A stretch of DNA of 64,000 bases from Fremontodendron californicum (taxonomy: Eukaryota; Streptophyta; Magnoliopsida; Malvales; Malvaceae). A model generated the notes under the pieces. It did no database searches and was not told the origin of the DNA. It worked only from the letters and a program-made list of their open reading frames with translations. The position numbers were made by a program, and so were the translations under genes. The stretch lies in the NCBI GenBank assembly GCA_030761205.1, contig JAULJL010000032.1, forward strand, positions 8,313,134-8,377,133, in the 5' to 3' direction. Positions 32,552 through 45,606 of this stretch are shown here, piece by piece. Within the stretch, counting starts at the first letter, position 1. Every line of letters starts with the position of its first letter.

Positions 32552-33736
32552 TGTCGCAACCTAAAACAAAATAATAAGTCCCATCGCGAGACATTACTCG
32601 TTAAGTGTGACATTGGGAAAACAGATGAAAAGATGACTTAATTTCTCTTGAAATAAAATGAGGGTTTGAAAACAACCTCGAAAAATAAATGGAGTCGCCA
32701 CCAATCTTTTTTGGCTAGGTGTGATCGGCCACCTATTAAAACCGGTTTTTATAAAACATTTTAAAATTAATTAAAACATTTAAAAAAAACAATTTTGAAG
32801 TCTGCGCTTTTAAATCAGAGAAAGAAGAAGCAGGTTCGGGAGTCGGTTACGTGCGAGGAAGGATTAGCACCCCCACAACGCCCGTATAATACGGTACCTT
32901 ATTAATCGTGTGTTATCTCGAGTCTCGTTAAAAGTCGGTTTTAGATTTGATATTTTAAAATAATTCCCAATTTAAAGAAAAATAATCCAATTTTTAGTTT
33001 GAAAATGATCCGAAATTCATTAGCACAAAATTTTTCTATATTCCCCGACAGACCCGGTAAAACATAGAAATTTTAATTTATTTGAAAAATCTCCGAATCA
33101 CTCTCTTTTTGAAAGAAAGATATTCCGTTGTTAATGATAATTGATGATATCCTCCTCGGTAAACCCAGCAGAGAACTCATGAATTATTTTAACTCGGGAA
33201 TAACCTTGTTTTAAAAAGCATGATTATCTTTATTGAATTAGAAATCATTTTTAAAAAAGATGGCTACGAATATGCAAATCATTACTAATAACATGGCAAA
33301 AGAGTGAATGACATGGAATATAGATTAATGACATGGCATGCTTGACATGGCAAAGTCTATATGACATGGCATAATCTAAATGACATGGCAAAAGAATTAA
33401 TGACATGGCATGCTTGACATGGAAAAATCTAGATGACATGGCATAATTGAAATAACATGGCAAAAGAATTAATGATATGGCATGCTTGACATGGCAAAAA
33501 AACACAAAATGATATAAAATATCCACAATTACATCATAACCAAGATAGCAACATGAAATTTAAATCAAAGCAATGACATCACTATGGAATATTCATACAT
33601 ATAGAATTTACATGACTAAGATAGCAAAAATTAGATATCATGGAATATGCATGAACATAAAAAATGCAATGCATGGAAATGTATTTCTCCCATGAAGCAA
33701 GGACATCCGTATACCTAAAAAAAGTATCCGACTACC
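32552..33736 (-). mobile_element. Tat2 3' LTR, distal (U5) part, left of the D insertion
   Basis: It begins TGTCGCAACC, the complement of the Tat LTR terminus, and continues in reverse orientation until D interrupts it. Together with 40690-44353 it makes an LTR of about 4.85 kb, matching Tat1. ATGACATGGCA-type repeats occupy 33290-33500. Left flank GTTTC (32547-32551) is the candidate target repeat; its partner lies outside the window. Confidence 0.9.
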
Positions 33737-35229
33737 TGTTGTCGATTTTCACCATGCAAGTGCACGTATCATAACAAGTAATATAATGAAAAGTAAAGAG
33801 TCGAACCCACGAGGAATTGCTATTAAATTTGCTAAGTAGTAAAATTAACACAGCTTAATCTTATCTAAACAACTAATTAAAGATGATAATTAAAAACTAG
33901 ATTAAAAGAAAGTAATATTGAAAGCGAGTAAAATAAAAAGGGTGAATTCAATTAATTATAAAAGCCTAGGATTACAACTTCCCTCAACACTTCGCTTAAA
34001 TCTCTCTCAACCTCTCCACTTGATTAATGATCCTGAATTGTTAACCTAGAGTTCTATCTTATTTATAAGTATCTTCCGATGGTCTCATAAAAATATCCTT
34101 CTTAACCAATTAACTATATCCTATGATAATTGAATTAAAGAAGAACTCATTAAGCTTAGGCTCTAACAATGGTTACACATGACAAGTAAGTGTATTCCTA
34201 CCCTACCTACAGATCAATTCATCCTAATAAATGAATTTGAAACATGTGTCATTCAATCGTCTAACACTAAACTCCTTTTTCCAAGTTATATTTAGGTTAA
34301 CAAATCAATCAAATTTGTGGCCAATCAACTAGAAGCATTAAGAACAAGAATGAACAAACAACTCAACAAACCATTAAATCAAGCTATAGTGAGAAAGTAA
34401 ATTCAAACTATGTCTTGAGTTCCATTGAAATCCTAGTAAAAGAGATTTAGTTCATGATAATCAATGAAAATAAATAATCAAATAGTTTCACCATCATCAA
34501 CAACAGAAGAAAAATAAAGAAGAGAAAACTAAGAGTTGTCAATTCTTGAATCTTCAATCTTCCAATCTTCTTAAGAGAATTTGATCGAAACTATCTTCTT
34601 GAGAGAGAATTAGGTTTTTAGGTATCCAATCCTCCTTATTCTAACCTAAAACAGTCCTATTTAAAGTACCCAAGGCTTCTAGGAGTCCGAAACTTCACTC
34701 CCAAGCAAAAAGGTAAGTTTTACATTTTTTACATTTTTGTGGCAGTTACTGTTCACCTCCCAATGCCATGGCACCACTGCTACTGCGGTGCCAACTCCCT
34801 GTCTTGTTTGAGTTGGTCTCGCTACTTTATCATACTTTGTTTGCTGTTTTGACTAGGAAAACCACATCCGATTTTGACAAGTCTTACACCGTTGGATAGG
34901 TATGGAAGTCAGATTCAAAATTCAAGAAGTAAGTTTTCTCAAATAAAGTCTTCAAAATCGAGTTTTTCTTGAAAGACTATCCGGAGGTCGAATCTGCCTG
35001 CTCATTGCTTTGCACCGATTTTCATCGTTTCGCACCACGAAGCTCCAGATCACCTTGAACCTATAAAAACACATAAATAACAACTAAATAACTATTTTAA
35101 ACATAAAATGGATAATTAGAATAAATATAAAACATCCAAAACTAATCAAATCCTAATAAAATTGTAAAGGACTTAGCCTATTCAAAAGCACAAAAGGTGG
35201 CAAAATAACCATATTTCTTAGAGTTATCA
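33737..35229 (-). repeat. 3' LTR of D
   Basis: 1493 bp. The sense-strand PPT, AAGTTTGGGGGTG, is the complement of 35230-35243, adjacent to the LTR start TGATAACTC on the minus strand. Confidence 0.92.
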
Positions 35230-36687
35230 CACCCCCAAACTTAATATTTTGCTAGTCCTCGAGCAAAACAAAACAAAACTAACTAACTAAATAACCTGAC
35301 ACAAAACATCACTCAAGATAAATACACTCAAACAATGATTTCTTAATTTTCCTCAAAAGTTACCTCAAAATCCTGATTCCAAGTAGAACATAAACATACT
35401 CCAAATCTATCATTCAATTCAATTGTAAACTTCATACTTGAATGGATTTTCAGTGTGTGTGTGTATAATCTCTTTTCAAATCAATGCATGCAATCCGAAT
35501 AAGTTTATATCAATGCAAAATACGAATTAATACTAGATTCTCATATGTTTGCTTTTCATCTCTCTCTCCACTAATGTAGACTAACACTTCATCAAGGATC
35601 AAGTAGGTCTTAATTAAGCTTGTAATGTAAGGCTAGGGTCAAGGTATGATAAAGGATAAATTTTGGTTTAAGTTCACCCATAGACACTTTACATTTTTTT
35701 TTTTTTAGGATTTTTGAGAGCCATGGTCTTTTCCTCAAATTACATAATTTCTTCTTTGAATACACTTCCTTTTTGCTTCACCAATTTATTCACTTTTTTT
35801 CTTTCTATTCTTCATTTTAGAAGAACCATAAACCTTTTTTTTTTAATATCACCACTTCACCCAAATTCGACATAGCTCATAATTGTTTCCTGTAATATCA
35901 TCACATGGCTATGTAGTGAAGGTCAATCATGGTTTTTCTTATTTGGCTAGGGTAAAAGATGTGGCAATCAAAGAAAAGGGATATATCAATTAGGCACAAA
36001 GAGGTAGACTAAGGATAATCATATATAAAGGTAAGCTTGAAAGGCTTGAACGATCCAAAGATGGCCTAAATCACTTCCTTAACTTAGTGTTGTCTAGGAT
36101 TTTGCCTTGAGAGAGAATCAAACAAATTCTAGGCTCTAGACATAACCGCAATTCACATCAACATAATCAGTCTTTAAATAAGCAATGCAAATCTATGCAA
36201 GAGATTAAGTGCTCAATTTGTTGAAAATCACATCCTAACATGAAACTAACAAAAGAATTTAACACAAATCTTCTCATGCTTATGTTTTCCAAAGAATCAA
36301 GATAAATCAATAACTAAAATTCATCATTGGATAAGGATTCCATCATAATAAATGCAATATATCTCAAGTAAAAACAAAAAAAAAAAAACAAAAAAAAATA
36401 GACTCCTAATGAAAAAAAATTAAACAATCATACAAACTAAAATAAATCCAAAGACACACCCCCAAACTTAAAACAAACATTGTTCTCAATGTTTAGAATT
36501 ATAAAGAGTAAGAACAAGAAAACTCCCTTATCGATGCAAGCAAAGTAGGGAAGCTTTAGTTTTCCTCTTAGACTTCATCATGCTTGTCCAAGTTGGGTGA
36601 GTAGTCACTACAAAAGAAAACAAAGTAAAAAGAAATTAGTAATAATAAAAATACTCTAAAAATTAAAAGAAAAGAAAAATAGAAAAT
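35230..36687 (-). other. D 3' internal region, non-coding
   Basis: 1.46 kb without a gene. It has T-rich and A-rich runs (35694, 36370). On the minus strand it has the hairpin AAACATTG-AGAA-CAATGTTT (36475-36494), followed within about 12 bases by a second G-rich tract identical in core to the PPT (complement of 36457-36470). Confidence 0.65.
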
Positions 36688-37399
36688 TTAGAACTTGGGT
36701 TGCCTCCCAAGAAGCGCTTGATTTATAGTCATCAGCTTGACTATCTCATGCCCATTAGTCGGCATCCTTCCACATGAACCATTGCCCCCCTTTTCCTTTG
36801 CTTTATGAGGCCTTGCATTCACAAAATTGTGGCATCCATACATCTTCGAAGTAGAATGTGAAACTGCCTCAAGTGGTGTAGTGGAACAATTTTCATTGGA
36901 TGCTACTTTGAAATCACTGTTCACCACTTTAACTGTCATACATTCATCAAATTCGTTAGGAAACTTCATAGCCTTTAAAACTTTAAAAGTTACCTATTGG
37001 TCTAGAACCCTCATGGTAAGTTCTCCTTTTTGCACATCAATGAGAGTTCTATCGGTGGCTAAGAATGGTCTCCGAAGAATTATGGGTATTTCACTATCTT
37101 CTTCCAGGTCAAGCACAATAAAATCGACACGAAAAAAGAATTTGTCAACCTTGACTAGCACATCTTCAACCATGCCTCTTAGATGTTTGATGGATCTATC
37201 GACAAGTTGCAACATCACTGTAGTGGGCTTTATTTCCACCAAACCAAGCTTGTGATAGATAGAAAGAGGCATTAAATTGATACTCACCCCCAAATCACAC
37301 AAAGCTTTACCAAAAAATTTATCACCAATGGCGCATGGAATAACGAAGCTTCCCGGATCTTTGAGTTTGGGTGGGAGTTTCTTTTGAAGAATAGTGTTG
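36688..37399 (-). pseudogene. D aspartic protease remnant
   Basis: The minus-strand frame reads KLPPKLKDPGSF, then the protease active-site region CDLGVSINLMPLS and the flap-like PIILRRPFLAT. An in-frame TAG near 36990 interrupts it, and an in-frame TAA near 37405 separates it from gag. The tail ends VKLMTINQALLGRQPKF. No reverse transcriptase follows, so the element cannot copy itself. Confidence 0.8.
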
Positions 37400-39058
37400 C
37401 ACTCTTAAGTAAATGCAACTGTCTCAATCTTATTCAATTTCCTCTTTTCAGACAATTTTTTTCATAAACTTTACATAATTAGGCATTTGTTCTATAACTT
37501 CAGAAAAAGGTATATTAATATGGAGCTTTTTGAATACCACAAGAAACTTCTAAAACTGCTTGAAAGGCTTCTGCTTTTGAAGGCGCTGGGGAAAAGGTGG
37601 TGGTGGATAGACTGAAGGCTCTTTTCCTTCATCTAGAGCCTTTTCAATTTCATTTTCCCCTAAATTTTCCACTTCAAGAGGCTTGGATGACAATTCTAGC
37701 ACTTTCCTTTGAAGACGTTGTGGAAAGGGTGCTGGTGGGTAGACTGGAGGTTGCTTCTCTTGAATTTTCTCATTATTCTTCTTACTACCCACTTCTACTT
37801 CTTTTCCACTCCTTAATGTAATGGCATTGCATTGCTCTTTCCAATGGTTCTTAGGATTCAACACAGTATCGCTTGGAAGAGTTCCCATAGGACGATTGTT
37901 AAATGCATTAGCAAGCTGGCCCACTTGTGTTTCAAGATTTCTAAGTGAAGTTTTATGCTCCTGAAGTAATTTTGAGTGATTCTGGATGAGATTATTAATT
38001 CTTACAATGAATTGTGTAAACATCTCTTCCATAGATGTCTTCTTTCTTGGATAGGAGCTCTGGCTTGTGCTTGAAAACCAAGAGGGACTACTTTCTTAGC
38101 TTGTGATGATGGCCCTTGGTTGTTCCAAGAAAAGTTTTGCTGATTTCTCCAACCTGGATTATAGTCGTTTAGACATGGGTTGTTCTGTTGCCTATTATAG
38201 TTTCCCACATATGGAGTAGATTCAGCCTTTGTTGGGCATCTATCACTTATGTGTCCTTCCACACAAAATTCACATGTTACAAATGGGCTTTGGACTGAAT
38301 GCACACTCATGGTGTCAAATTTCTTGGACAAAGCAGCCATCTGCGTCGATAAAGCACTGATCTCATAAAACTAATAAACACCTAGAGCTTTCTTTGGCAA
38401 AATTCGCTCAGTGGACCATTGATAATTATTGGATGCCATCACCTCAATTAAATTATAAGCCTCATCAATTTCTTTCCCCATGAGTCATCCACCTGCTGCA
38501 GCATCTATAGAACTTCTAGTATGCCCATTAACCAATTATAGAACGTGTTTACCTGAAGCCAGTCAGGTATCCCATGATGAGGACATCGTCGGAGCAAATC
38601 TATATACTGTTCTCAAGCTTAATCTAATGATTCTAAGTCATATTGCATAGAAGATGTGATATCATTCCGTATCTTAACTGTCTTGGCAAGAGGAAAATAT
38701 TTGACAAGAAATTTCTAGGCCAAATCAGCCCAAGTGGTAATTTAGCCAGCAGGAAGAGAGTTCAACCAACTCTTGGCCTTATCTCAAAGTGAGAAAGGGA
38801 AGAGTCTCAGTCTAATGGCATCATCAGTAACACCATTCTGTTTGAAAAGATCGCAAACTTCCAAGAAATTCACGATGTGAGCATTCGGATCATCGTTTGG
38901 TAAGCCACTGAACTGATGTATTGATCATCTGAAGGATAGCTGGCTTTATCTTGAACGTATTGGCTTGGATGGAAGGCCTCTGAATACTAGTCTGAAGGTC
39001 TTGGATGAGAGGAACCCCATACTCTCGCAAAGTCTTTATATCATTAGCTTCAGCCATT
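37400..39058 (-). pseudogene. gag: D gag, frameshifted
   Basis: On the minus strand MAEANDIKTLREYGVPLIQ starts at 39058, about 85 bp after the PBS. A capsid region follows in other frames ([17 protein letters not shown]). The zinc knuckle CEFCVEGHISDRC (CX2CX4HX4C) is at about 38240-38280, and a Pro-rich PPFPQRLQ motif occurs twice (about 37580 and 37720). Several frameshifts and stops between 38341 and 39000 show it is dead. Confidence 0.85.
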
Positions 39059-39142
39059 GTAGCTGAAAATAAGAAAGAAAAAGAAAGTTTAAATTAAGAT
39101 TAAGATTGCTTGGTATTAATATTAACAAAAACAATAAACAAT

Positions 39143-39160
39143 TCCCCGACAACGGCGCCA
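39143..39160 (-). other. D primer binding site, tRNA-Asp type
   Basis: On the minus strand TGGCGCCGTTGTCGGGGA follows the LTR after a few bases. It has one mismatch to the tRNA-Asp complement seen intact in element C. Confidence 0.88.
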
Positions 39161-39166
39161 AAAACT

Positions 39167-40684
39167 TGTTGTCGATTTTCACCAAGCAAGTGCATGTATC
39201 GTAACAAGTAATATAATGAAAAGTAAAGAGTCAAACCCACGAGGAATTACAATTAAGTTTGCTAAGTACTAAAATTAACACAGTTTAATCTTATCTAAAC
39301 AACTAATTAAAGATGATAATTAAAAACTAAATTAAAAAAAACTAATACTGAAAGCAAGTAAAATAGAAAGGGTGAATTCAATTAATTATAAAAACCTGGA
39401 TTACAACTTCCCTCAACACTTCGCTTAAATCTTTCTCAACCTCTTCACTTGATTAATGATCCTGAATTGTTAACATAGAGTTCTATCTTTAATTATAAGT
39501 ATCTTCCGATGGTCTCATAAAAATATCCTTCTTAACCATTTAACTATATTCCTATGATAATTGAATCAAAGAAGAACTCATTAAGCTTAGGCTCTAATAA
39601 TGGTTACACATGACAAGTAAGTGTATTCCTACCCTACCTACAGATCAATTCATCCTAATAAATGAATATGAAACATGTGTCATTCAATCCATATCTAACA
39701 CTAAACTCCCTTTTCCAAGTTATATTTAGGTTAACAAATCAATCTAATTGGTGGCCAATCAACTGGAAGCATTGAGAACAAAAATGAACAAACAACTCAA
39801 CAAACCATCAAATCAAGCTAGAGAGAGAAAATAAATTCAAACTATGTGTTGAGTTCCATTCCAATCCTAGTAAAAGAGATTTAGTTCATGATAATTAATG
39901 AAAACAAATAATCAAATAGTTCCACCATCATCAACAACACAAGAAAAATACATAAGAGAAAAGCGAAAACAAAGAGTTGTCAATTCTTGGATCTTTAATC
40001 TTCCAATCTTCTTGAGAGAATTTCATGGCAACTATCTTATTGAGAGAGAATTAGGTTTTTAGGTACCCAATCCTCCTTATTCTGACCTAAAAGAGTCCTA
40101 TTTAAAGTGCCCAAGGCTTCCTGGAGTCTGAAACTTCACTCCCAAGCAAAACAAGGAAGTTTTATGTTTTTTACATTTTTGTGGTGGTTACTATTCACCT
40201 CCCGGCACCGCGGCACCACTGCTACTACCTCTCCGGTGCCGCGACGCCAACTCTCTATCTTGTCTGAGTTGGTCTTGTTATATTTTCGTACTTTATCTGA
40301 TGTTTTGACTGGGCAAATCGTGTCTGATTTTGACGAGTCTTACACCGTTGGAAAGGTATGGAAGTCAGATTCAAAAGTCAAGAAGAAGTTTTCTCAAACG
40401 AAATCTTCAAGATCAAGTTTTTCTTGAAAGAATCTTCAGAGGTCGAATCTGCCTACTCATTGCTTTGCATCGATTTTCATCTTTTTGCACCACAAAGCTC
40501 CAAATCACCTTGGACCTATAAAAACACATAAATAACAACTAAATAACTATTTTAAACATAAAATGGATAATTAAAATAAATATAAAGCATCTAAAACTAA
40601 TCAAATCCTAATAAAATTCTCAAGGACATAGCCTATTCAAAAGCATAAAAGGTGGCAAAATAACTATATTTCCTAGAGTTATCA
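39167..40684 (-). repeat. 5' LTR of D
   Basis: 1518 bp copy of 33737-35229, ending TTATCA before the CTACC target repeat. A CCTATTTAAAGTG stretch near 40097 may give a weak minus-strand TATA box. Confidence 0.92.
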
Positions 40685-40689
40685 CTACC

Positions 40690-43600
40690 TTTGGAAGAGA
40701 CCTAAGTTGGATTTTCTAATTTGGACTTGGGTATAAAAAATGCAATCTTCGGATGAAAAAGGACTCATGGCCGAACCTCCTCTTCAAAAGGCTCTATTTT
40801 TCGAAGTTTTGAAATTCGGGTTGACCACCCTTGACCCGACTTTTATAAAATCAAATTTTATGATTGAAATGACAAAAAAATTAACCAAAGACAGTAGCCA
40901 AAGTCCCAAATCAGCCCTCTCTAATTATCCTAACCAAAACAGAAAATTACTATTCCTTAAAAGACAAATCTGACTCTCATACCCTTCTAGAAATTTTCAA
41001 AAAAGTCTGAAACAATTAGGGTAGACCTAGGACATGTTGACCTCCATTGGAAAAAATCAGCTTAATTTTTGGAGCATGGATGCTATGACCGAATTTTACC
41101 AAAATCAAGGCAGTGAATTAAAAACTGCTTTGTCAAAATCCATTTTTTCAACCACGATAAAAAAAAATCTAAAAATCATGAGAAAAATACCATGGCATCC
41201 CATAAATGACTACTGCATGTGGTAAAAAATATTCATTTTGACCATGGATGAGTAGTAAAAAAAAAAAATCCTAAAGTCAGAAAATCCAACTAGTGCAACC
41301 TTTCATTTTCCACAAGCATGCTCAAAAGAGCTTGGCTTTGAGCCATTGATTGGCTTAAGCCAAAAATCAAGTGGGAAATGTAGGAATGCATGAACAAATG
41401 GTAAGATAAATGCATGAAATAAGTGGCATGGCATATGCATAACCTAGGTTCTAAGTGACATAGCAAAATAACCTAGAATGCTAAATGAAACGGAAAAATG
41501 ACATGGCACATGAAAATAACCTAATGTCTTAATGTCATGGAAAATGACATGTCATATGAAAGATGACCTAATATCTAAATGACATTTAAAATGACCTAAA
41601 TTCCTACATGACATAGAAAATGACATGGCATGTGAAAAATGGCCTAATGCGAAAATGACATGAAAAATGTCATGGCAAGTGAAAAATGACCTAATGCCTA
41701 AATGTCATGGAAAATGACATGGCATGTGAAAAATGACCTAATGCCTAAATGACATGGAAAATGACATGGCATGTGAAAAATGGCCTAATGCCTAATTGTC
41801 ATGGAAAATGACATGGCATGTGAAAAATGGCCTAATGCTTAAATGACATAGAAAATGTAATGGCATGTGAAAAATGACTTAAATGCCTAAATGACATAGA
41901 AAATGACATGGCATGTGAAAAATGGCCTAATGCCTAAATGACATGGAAAATGTCATGGAATGTGAAAAATCACCTAATGCCTAAATGTCATGGAAACATA
42001 GTATAGCAAGGATGCTAAATGACATAGCCACAAGATGTAAAGGCATGGATGACTTGGTACGAACAAAATAGTATAGTAAGGATACATATGAAAATAAATA
42101 AATAAAAATCAAGTTAAAGCAAGCAAATAAAGAAAATAGAGTTGAGCTCCATGGTTGGTGCCTTGGACATAGTCCCCCCTAACCATTATCTCTTGATTTT
42201 CATCAAGGACATGAAGCATTTCCACCTCTTTACTTTCGTTTATTTTTTGAAATCTAAACCATCAAAGAAAACTATCCTACTACAACCGTGCAAGAATAAA
42301 ATCAAACACAAGGTAAGCACAAAAACACTAGTATTCGGCAAAACAAAAAAGTGGTAAAATTTGTTTTTTTATATATATATATATTTTTGATGAAAATAAG
42401 AGATGAAAATCTTCAAAGAAACTTTTAAAACCTTTATTTACATAAATAAAATTGGAAATCATATGAAAAAAAAGGAAAAAGAAACATGGAAAGAAAAGAA
42501 AAGAAAAATGCAAGAGAGTGGTGCCAATGGCTCCCTTCAAAGCTTTCTCAAGCTAGCTTTCTCTTCAAAAAAATTCTTTTCCTTTTCTCCAAGTTTTAGC
42601 TACTGCCTTCCTCTTTGTAAAAAAAATAACTTAATGAAAAATAAAGACCCCATCTTCCTCCTATAGTGCTGGTCGAATGCCCTAACGTGAGTATGTGCTC
42701 ATTCTCTAAGACATGTGGCATCCATCACAAGGTATACTAGCCAAAGAAAATAAAAATGTCATCTTGCAACCTCATCTTGGCCATTGGATGAAATGATCAG
42801 CCTTCCTTTCATGAGCTGGCTGAAAATGCTAGCTAAGAATGTGCTCATCCTTTTACAAAATATCTTGGCCACTTGGCATAATCACAAAGGAACTAACCAA
42901 AGATTAAAAATGTCTTCTTGCAACTCAATCTTGTCCATTGAATAAAATTAATCAAATCTCAGCCTTCATTCCCTTATAAGCTAGCCAAATGGCTTGGAAT
43001 GTTCCAGCAACTTTCTCATTTTTAATTTGCAAAATGGCCCTTTTCGGTTTTTTCGATAAAATTACATTTTAACCCACAAACTTAATTTAATTGGAAACCG
43101 ACCCCAATTTTGGATTTTCTTTCTCCAATCCCTCCAAATAAATGTAAAATTCAGTTCTAGAGATTTTCATAATTTTTGGAGCTCGTTTACCATTTTTCTT
43201 GGATTTTTCATTAAAATTGCGAATTCGGCCTCCCCGAACTTTGCCTTTTTTCAAATCCGCTCCAATTTTAGATTTTTCTTTTCCAATTCCTCCAAATCAA
43301 TATAAAACTCAGTTCTGGAAGTTTTCATAATTTTTCGAGCTCGTTTCTTATTTTTCCCAGAATTTTCTCTTGAAATTTCGGGTTAGTGCACCCCAAATTT
43401 AGCATTTTTTATTTAAGCTCTAAATCTAGATTTTTCTTCACCAATACCTTCCAAAAAATTATAAAATTGAGATCCAAAAGTTTTCATAATTTTTCGAACT
43501 CGTTTCCTATTTTTCCCGAAATTTTCTCTTGGAATTTCGAAGTAGTGCACCCGAACTTTGTCATTTTTGATTTGAGCTCCGATTCTGGATTTTCTTTCTC

Positions 43601-44353
43601 CAATCCCTTCCATATGATATAAAATTTAGATTTGGAGCTTTTCATAATTTTTCGAGCTCGGATTCTATTTTTCCCAGATTTTTCAAGATTGCCCTTTAAC
43701 CCCTGAAACCTCACTTTTACTATAAACGGGTTCGATTTCTGGATTTTTTTTCCATTGCCTTTGTTATATATTGAATTGGAGTTGGTCCAAAAATGCCCAA
43801 TTTTTACAATCGAGTTCCTCTTCAATTTGTTCTTTTCCTTTTTTCCAATATCGGGAATTTCTTTGTTTTTCGTTTTTCTTCTAACCGGCTCTTTCTTGGG
43901 ATCCACTTCAAACTGAACCTTGGGCTATGTTTGTTTATTCATTCATCATCAACTGGGGGTTTCAATTTTACCGAATTGGGTCATCTTTGCAGTTTTCCCC
44001 AAACTTGCCTAATTAGGTATTCCCTTACACTGAATTTCTGTAATCCATCTTCCAAGCTCTATATCTTTCATTGTAGACCTCATATTATAAAAATTCTTTC
44101 ACCATTTCTCAATTAAACCTTGAATCTTGATTTTGACAGAGAGTTGACTTTTTCAGTGGTTGACTTTTTGGGGTTGACTTTTTTGGAGTTGACTTTTTCG
44201 GAGTTGAGTTTTCCAATTGACTTTTCGTATTGAACTCCGAATCACAAGTCTTGGAGATCCATCTGTGGGATGAGGGGAGTTTCTTTGCATTCTGAGAAGT
44301 ACAAGGAGGAACTTACCTAGTTTAGGGGTCCCAGACAAAATTGGGTGTCTACA
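40690..44353 (-). mobile_element. Tat2 3' LTR, proximal (U3) part, right of the D insertion
   Basis: Resumes exactly where 33731-33736 left off (CTACC duplicated) and ends GGTGTCTACA at 44353, the complement of the LTR start in Tat1. It includes the reverse-orientation GTCAAC repeats (44143-44213) and the ~160-bp U3 modules (43000-43700). Frames in this stretch are AT-rich noise. Confidence 0.92.
41420..41995 (-). repeat. Tandem repeat of ~47 bp inside the Tat2 LTR
   Basis: Around a dozen imperfect units of GACATGGAAAATGACATGGC and GTGAAAAATGRCCTAATGCC. Related but shorter ATGACATGGCA repeats are in the other Tat LTRs. The copy here is expanded. Confidence 0.85.
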
Positions 44354-44354
44354 G

Positions 44355-44366
44355 CTGCCCCTCTTT
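44355..44366 (-). other. Polypurine tract of Tat2
   Basis: The complement of 44355-44366 is AAAGAGGGGCAG, identical to the Tat1 PPT and one base from the LTR. Confidence 0.88.
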
Positions 44367-44539
44367 GACTATTGCTGAGAATCAGGAATCAAGTAAAGAC
44401 TATTAGACTACCATTTTGTCCAGGTGTGGAAGTTATCTACGTAAAGAAAATATTTTTTTGATTTTCATTTTTTTGATTTTTTTTGAAAAGCAGAGATTTA
44501 AAAGATCTTGGTCTTGAATTGGGAATACCTTGACTGTAA

Positions 44540-45606
44540 AACAAAATAATACCTCGACATAAGTCTCTGGGCTTCGATCCATTTAGAAAAAATGAATTCC
44601 ATTCAAAACAAAAGATACCTTGATTTAAGTCTCAGGGCTTCGACCCATTTAGACAAAAACGGATTCGATTTAAAAATGAAAATACCTCGACGTAAGTGTC
44701 AAGGTTTTGACCCATTTAGAAAAAACGGATTCGATTTAAAAAAGAAAATACCTCGACGTAAGTCTCGGGGCTTCGACCTATTTAGAAAAAACGGATTCAA
44801 TTTAAAAGTAAAAATACCTCGACGTTAATCTCGGTACTTCGACCCATTTAGAAAAAATAGATTCGATTTAAAAATGAAAATGCCTCGACATAAGTCTTGG
44901 TGCTACGACCCATTTAGAAAAAACGGATTCGATTTAATAATGAAAATACCTCGACGTAAGTCTCGGGGTTTCGACCTATTTAGAAAAAAACAGAATCGAT
45001 TTAAAAATGAAAATACCTTGACGTAAGTCTCGGGGCTTCGATCCATTTAGAAAAAACGGATTCGATTTAAAAATGAAAATACCTCGACGTAAATCTCAAT
45101 ACTTCGAACCATTTAGAAAAAATGGATTCGATTTAAAAATAAAAATAACTCGACGTAAGTCTCGGGGCTTCGAACCATTTAGAAAAAACGGATTCCATTT
45201 AATAATGAAAATACATCGACGTAAGTCTCAGGGCTTCGACCAATTTAGAAAAAACAGATTCGATTTAAAAATGAAAATACCTCGACGTAAGTCTCGGGGC
45301 TTCGACCCATTTAAAAAAAACGGATTGGATTTAAAAATGAAAATACCTCGACGTAAGTCTCGGGGCTTCGACCCATTTAGAAAAAATCGATTCGATTTAA
45401 TAATGAAAATACCTCGACGTAAGTCTCGGGTCTTCGACCCATTTAGAAAAAACAGATTCGATTTAATATTGAAAATACCTCGACATAAGTCTCGGGGCTT
45501 CGACCCATTTAGAAAAAACGGATTTGATTTAGTATTGAAAATACCTAAACGTAAGTCTCGGGGCTTCGACCCATTTAGAAAAAACGGATTCGATTTAAAA
45601 ATGAAA
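44540..45606 (-). repeat. Tat2 tandem array, ~16 copies of a ~67-bp unit
   Basis: Plus-strand units read ACCTCGACGTAAGTCTCGG, GGCTTCGACCCATTTAGAAA and ACGGATTCGATTTAAAAATG. In reverse complement the unit is clearly related to the Tat1 72-bp unit (TTTTAAATCGAAT; GTCGA...GAGAC; GTCGAGGTA). Array position relative to the PPT is the same in both elements. A repetitive 188-codon frame on the plus strand is a by-product of near-66-bp units. Confidence 0.93.

Larger units (their letters stand above)
33737..40684 (-). mobile_element. D: non-autonomous Athila-like LTR retrotransposon inserted in the Tat2 LTR
   Basis: LTRs 33737-35229 and 39167-40684 start TGTTGTCGATTTTCACC and end GAGTTATCA. The target repeat CTACC is at 33732-33736 and 40685-40689. 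PPT next to the left LTR and PBS next to the right LTR set the minus orientation. The internal part encodes only damaged gag and protease. The LTRs differ by scattered substitutions and small indels, more than in B1 or C, so D is older than those. Confidence 0.95.

Noticed and set aside
32052..32564. 170-aa ORF between the pseudogene and Tat2
   Set aside because: No recognisable domain, low-complexity start, and its end lies inside the Tat2 LTR. Likely chance in AT-rich DNA.
41420..41995. Regular ~47-bp repeats, considered as a CRISPR-like array
   Set aside because: No distinct spacers. It is a tandem expansion inside a plant LTR.
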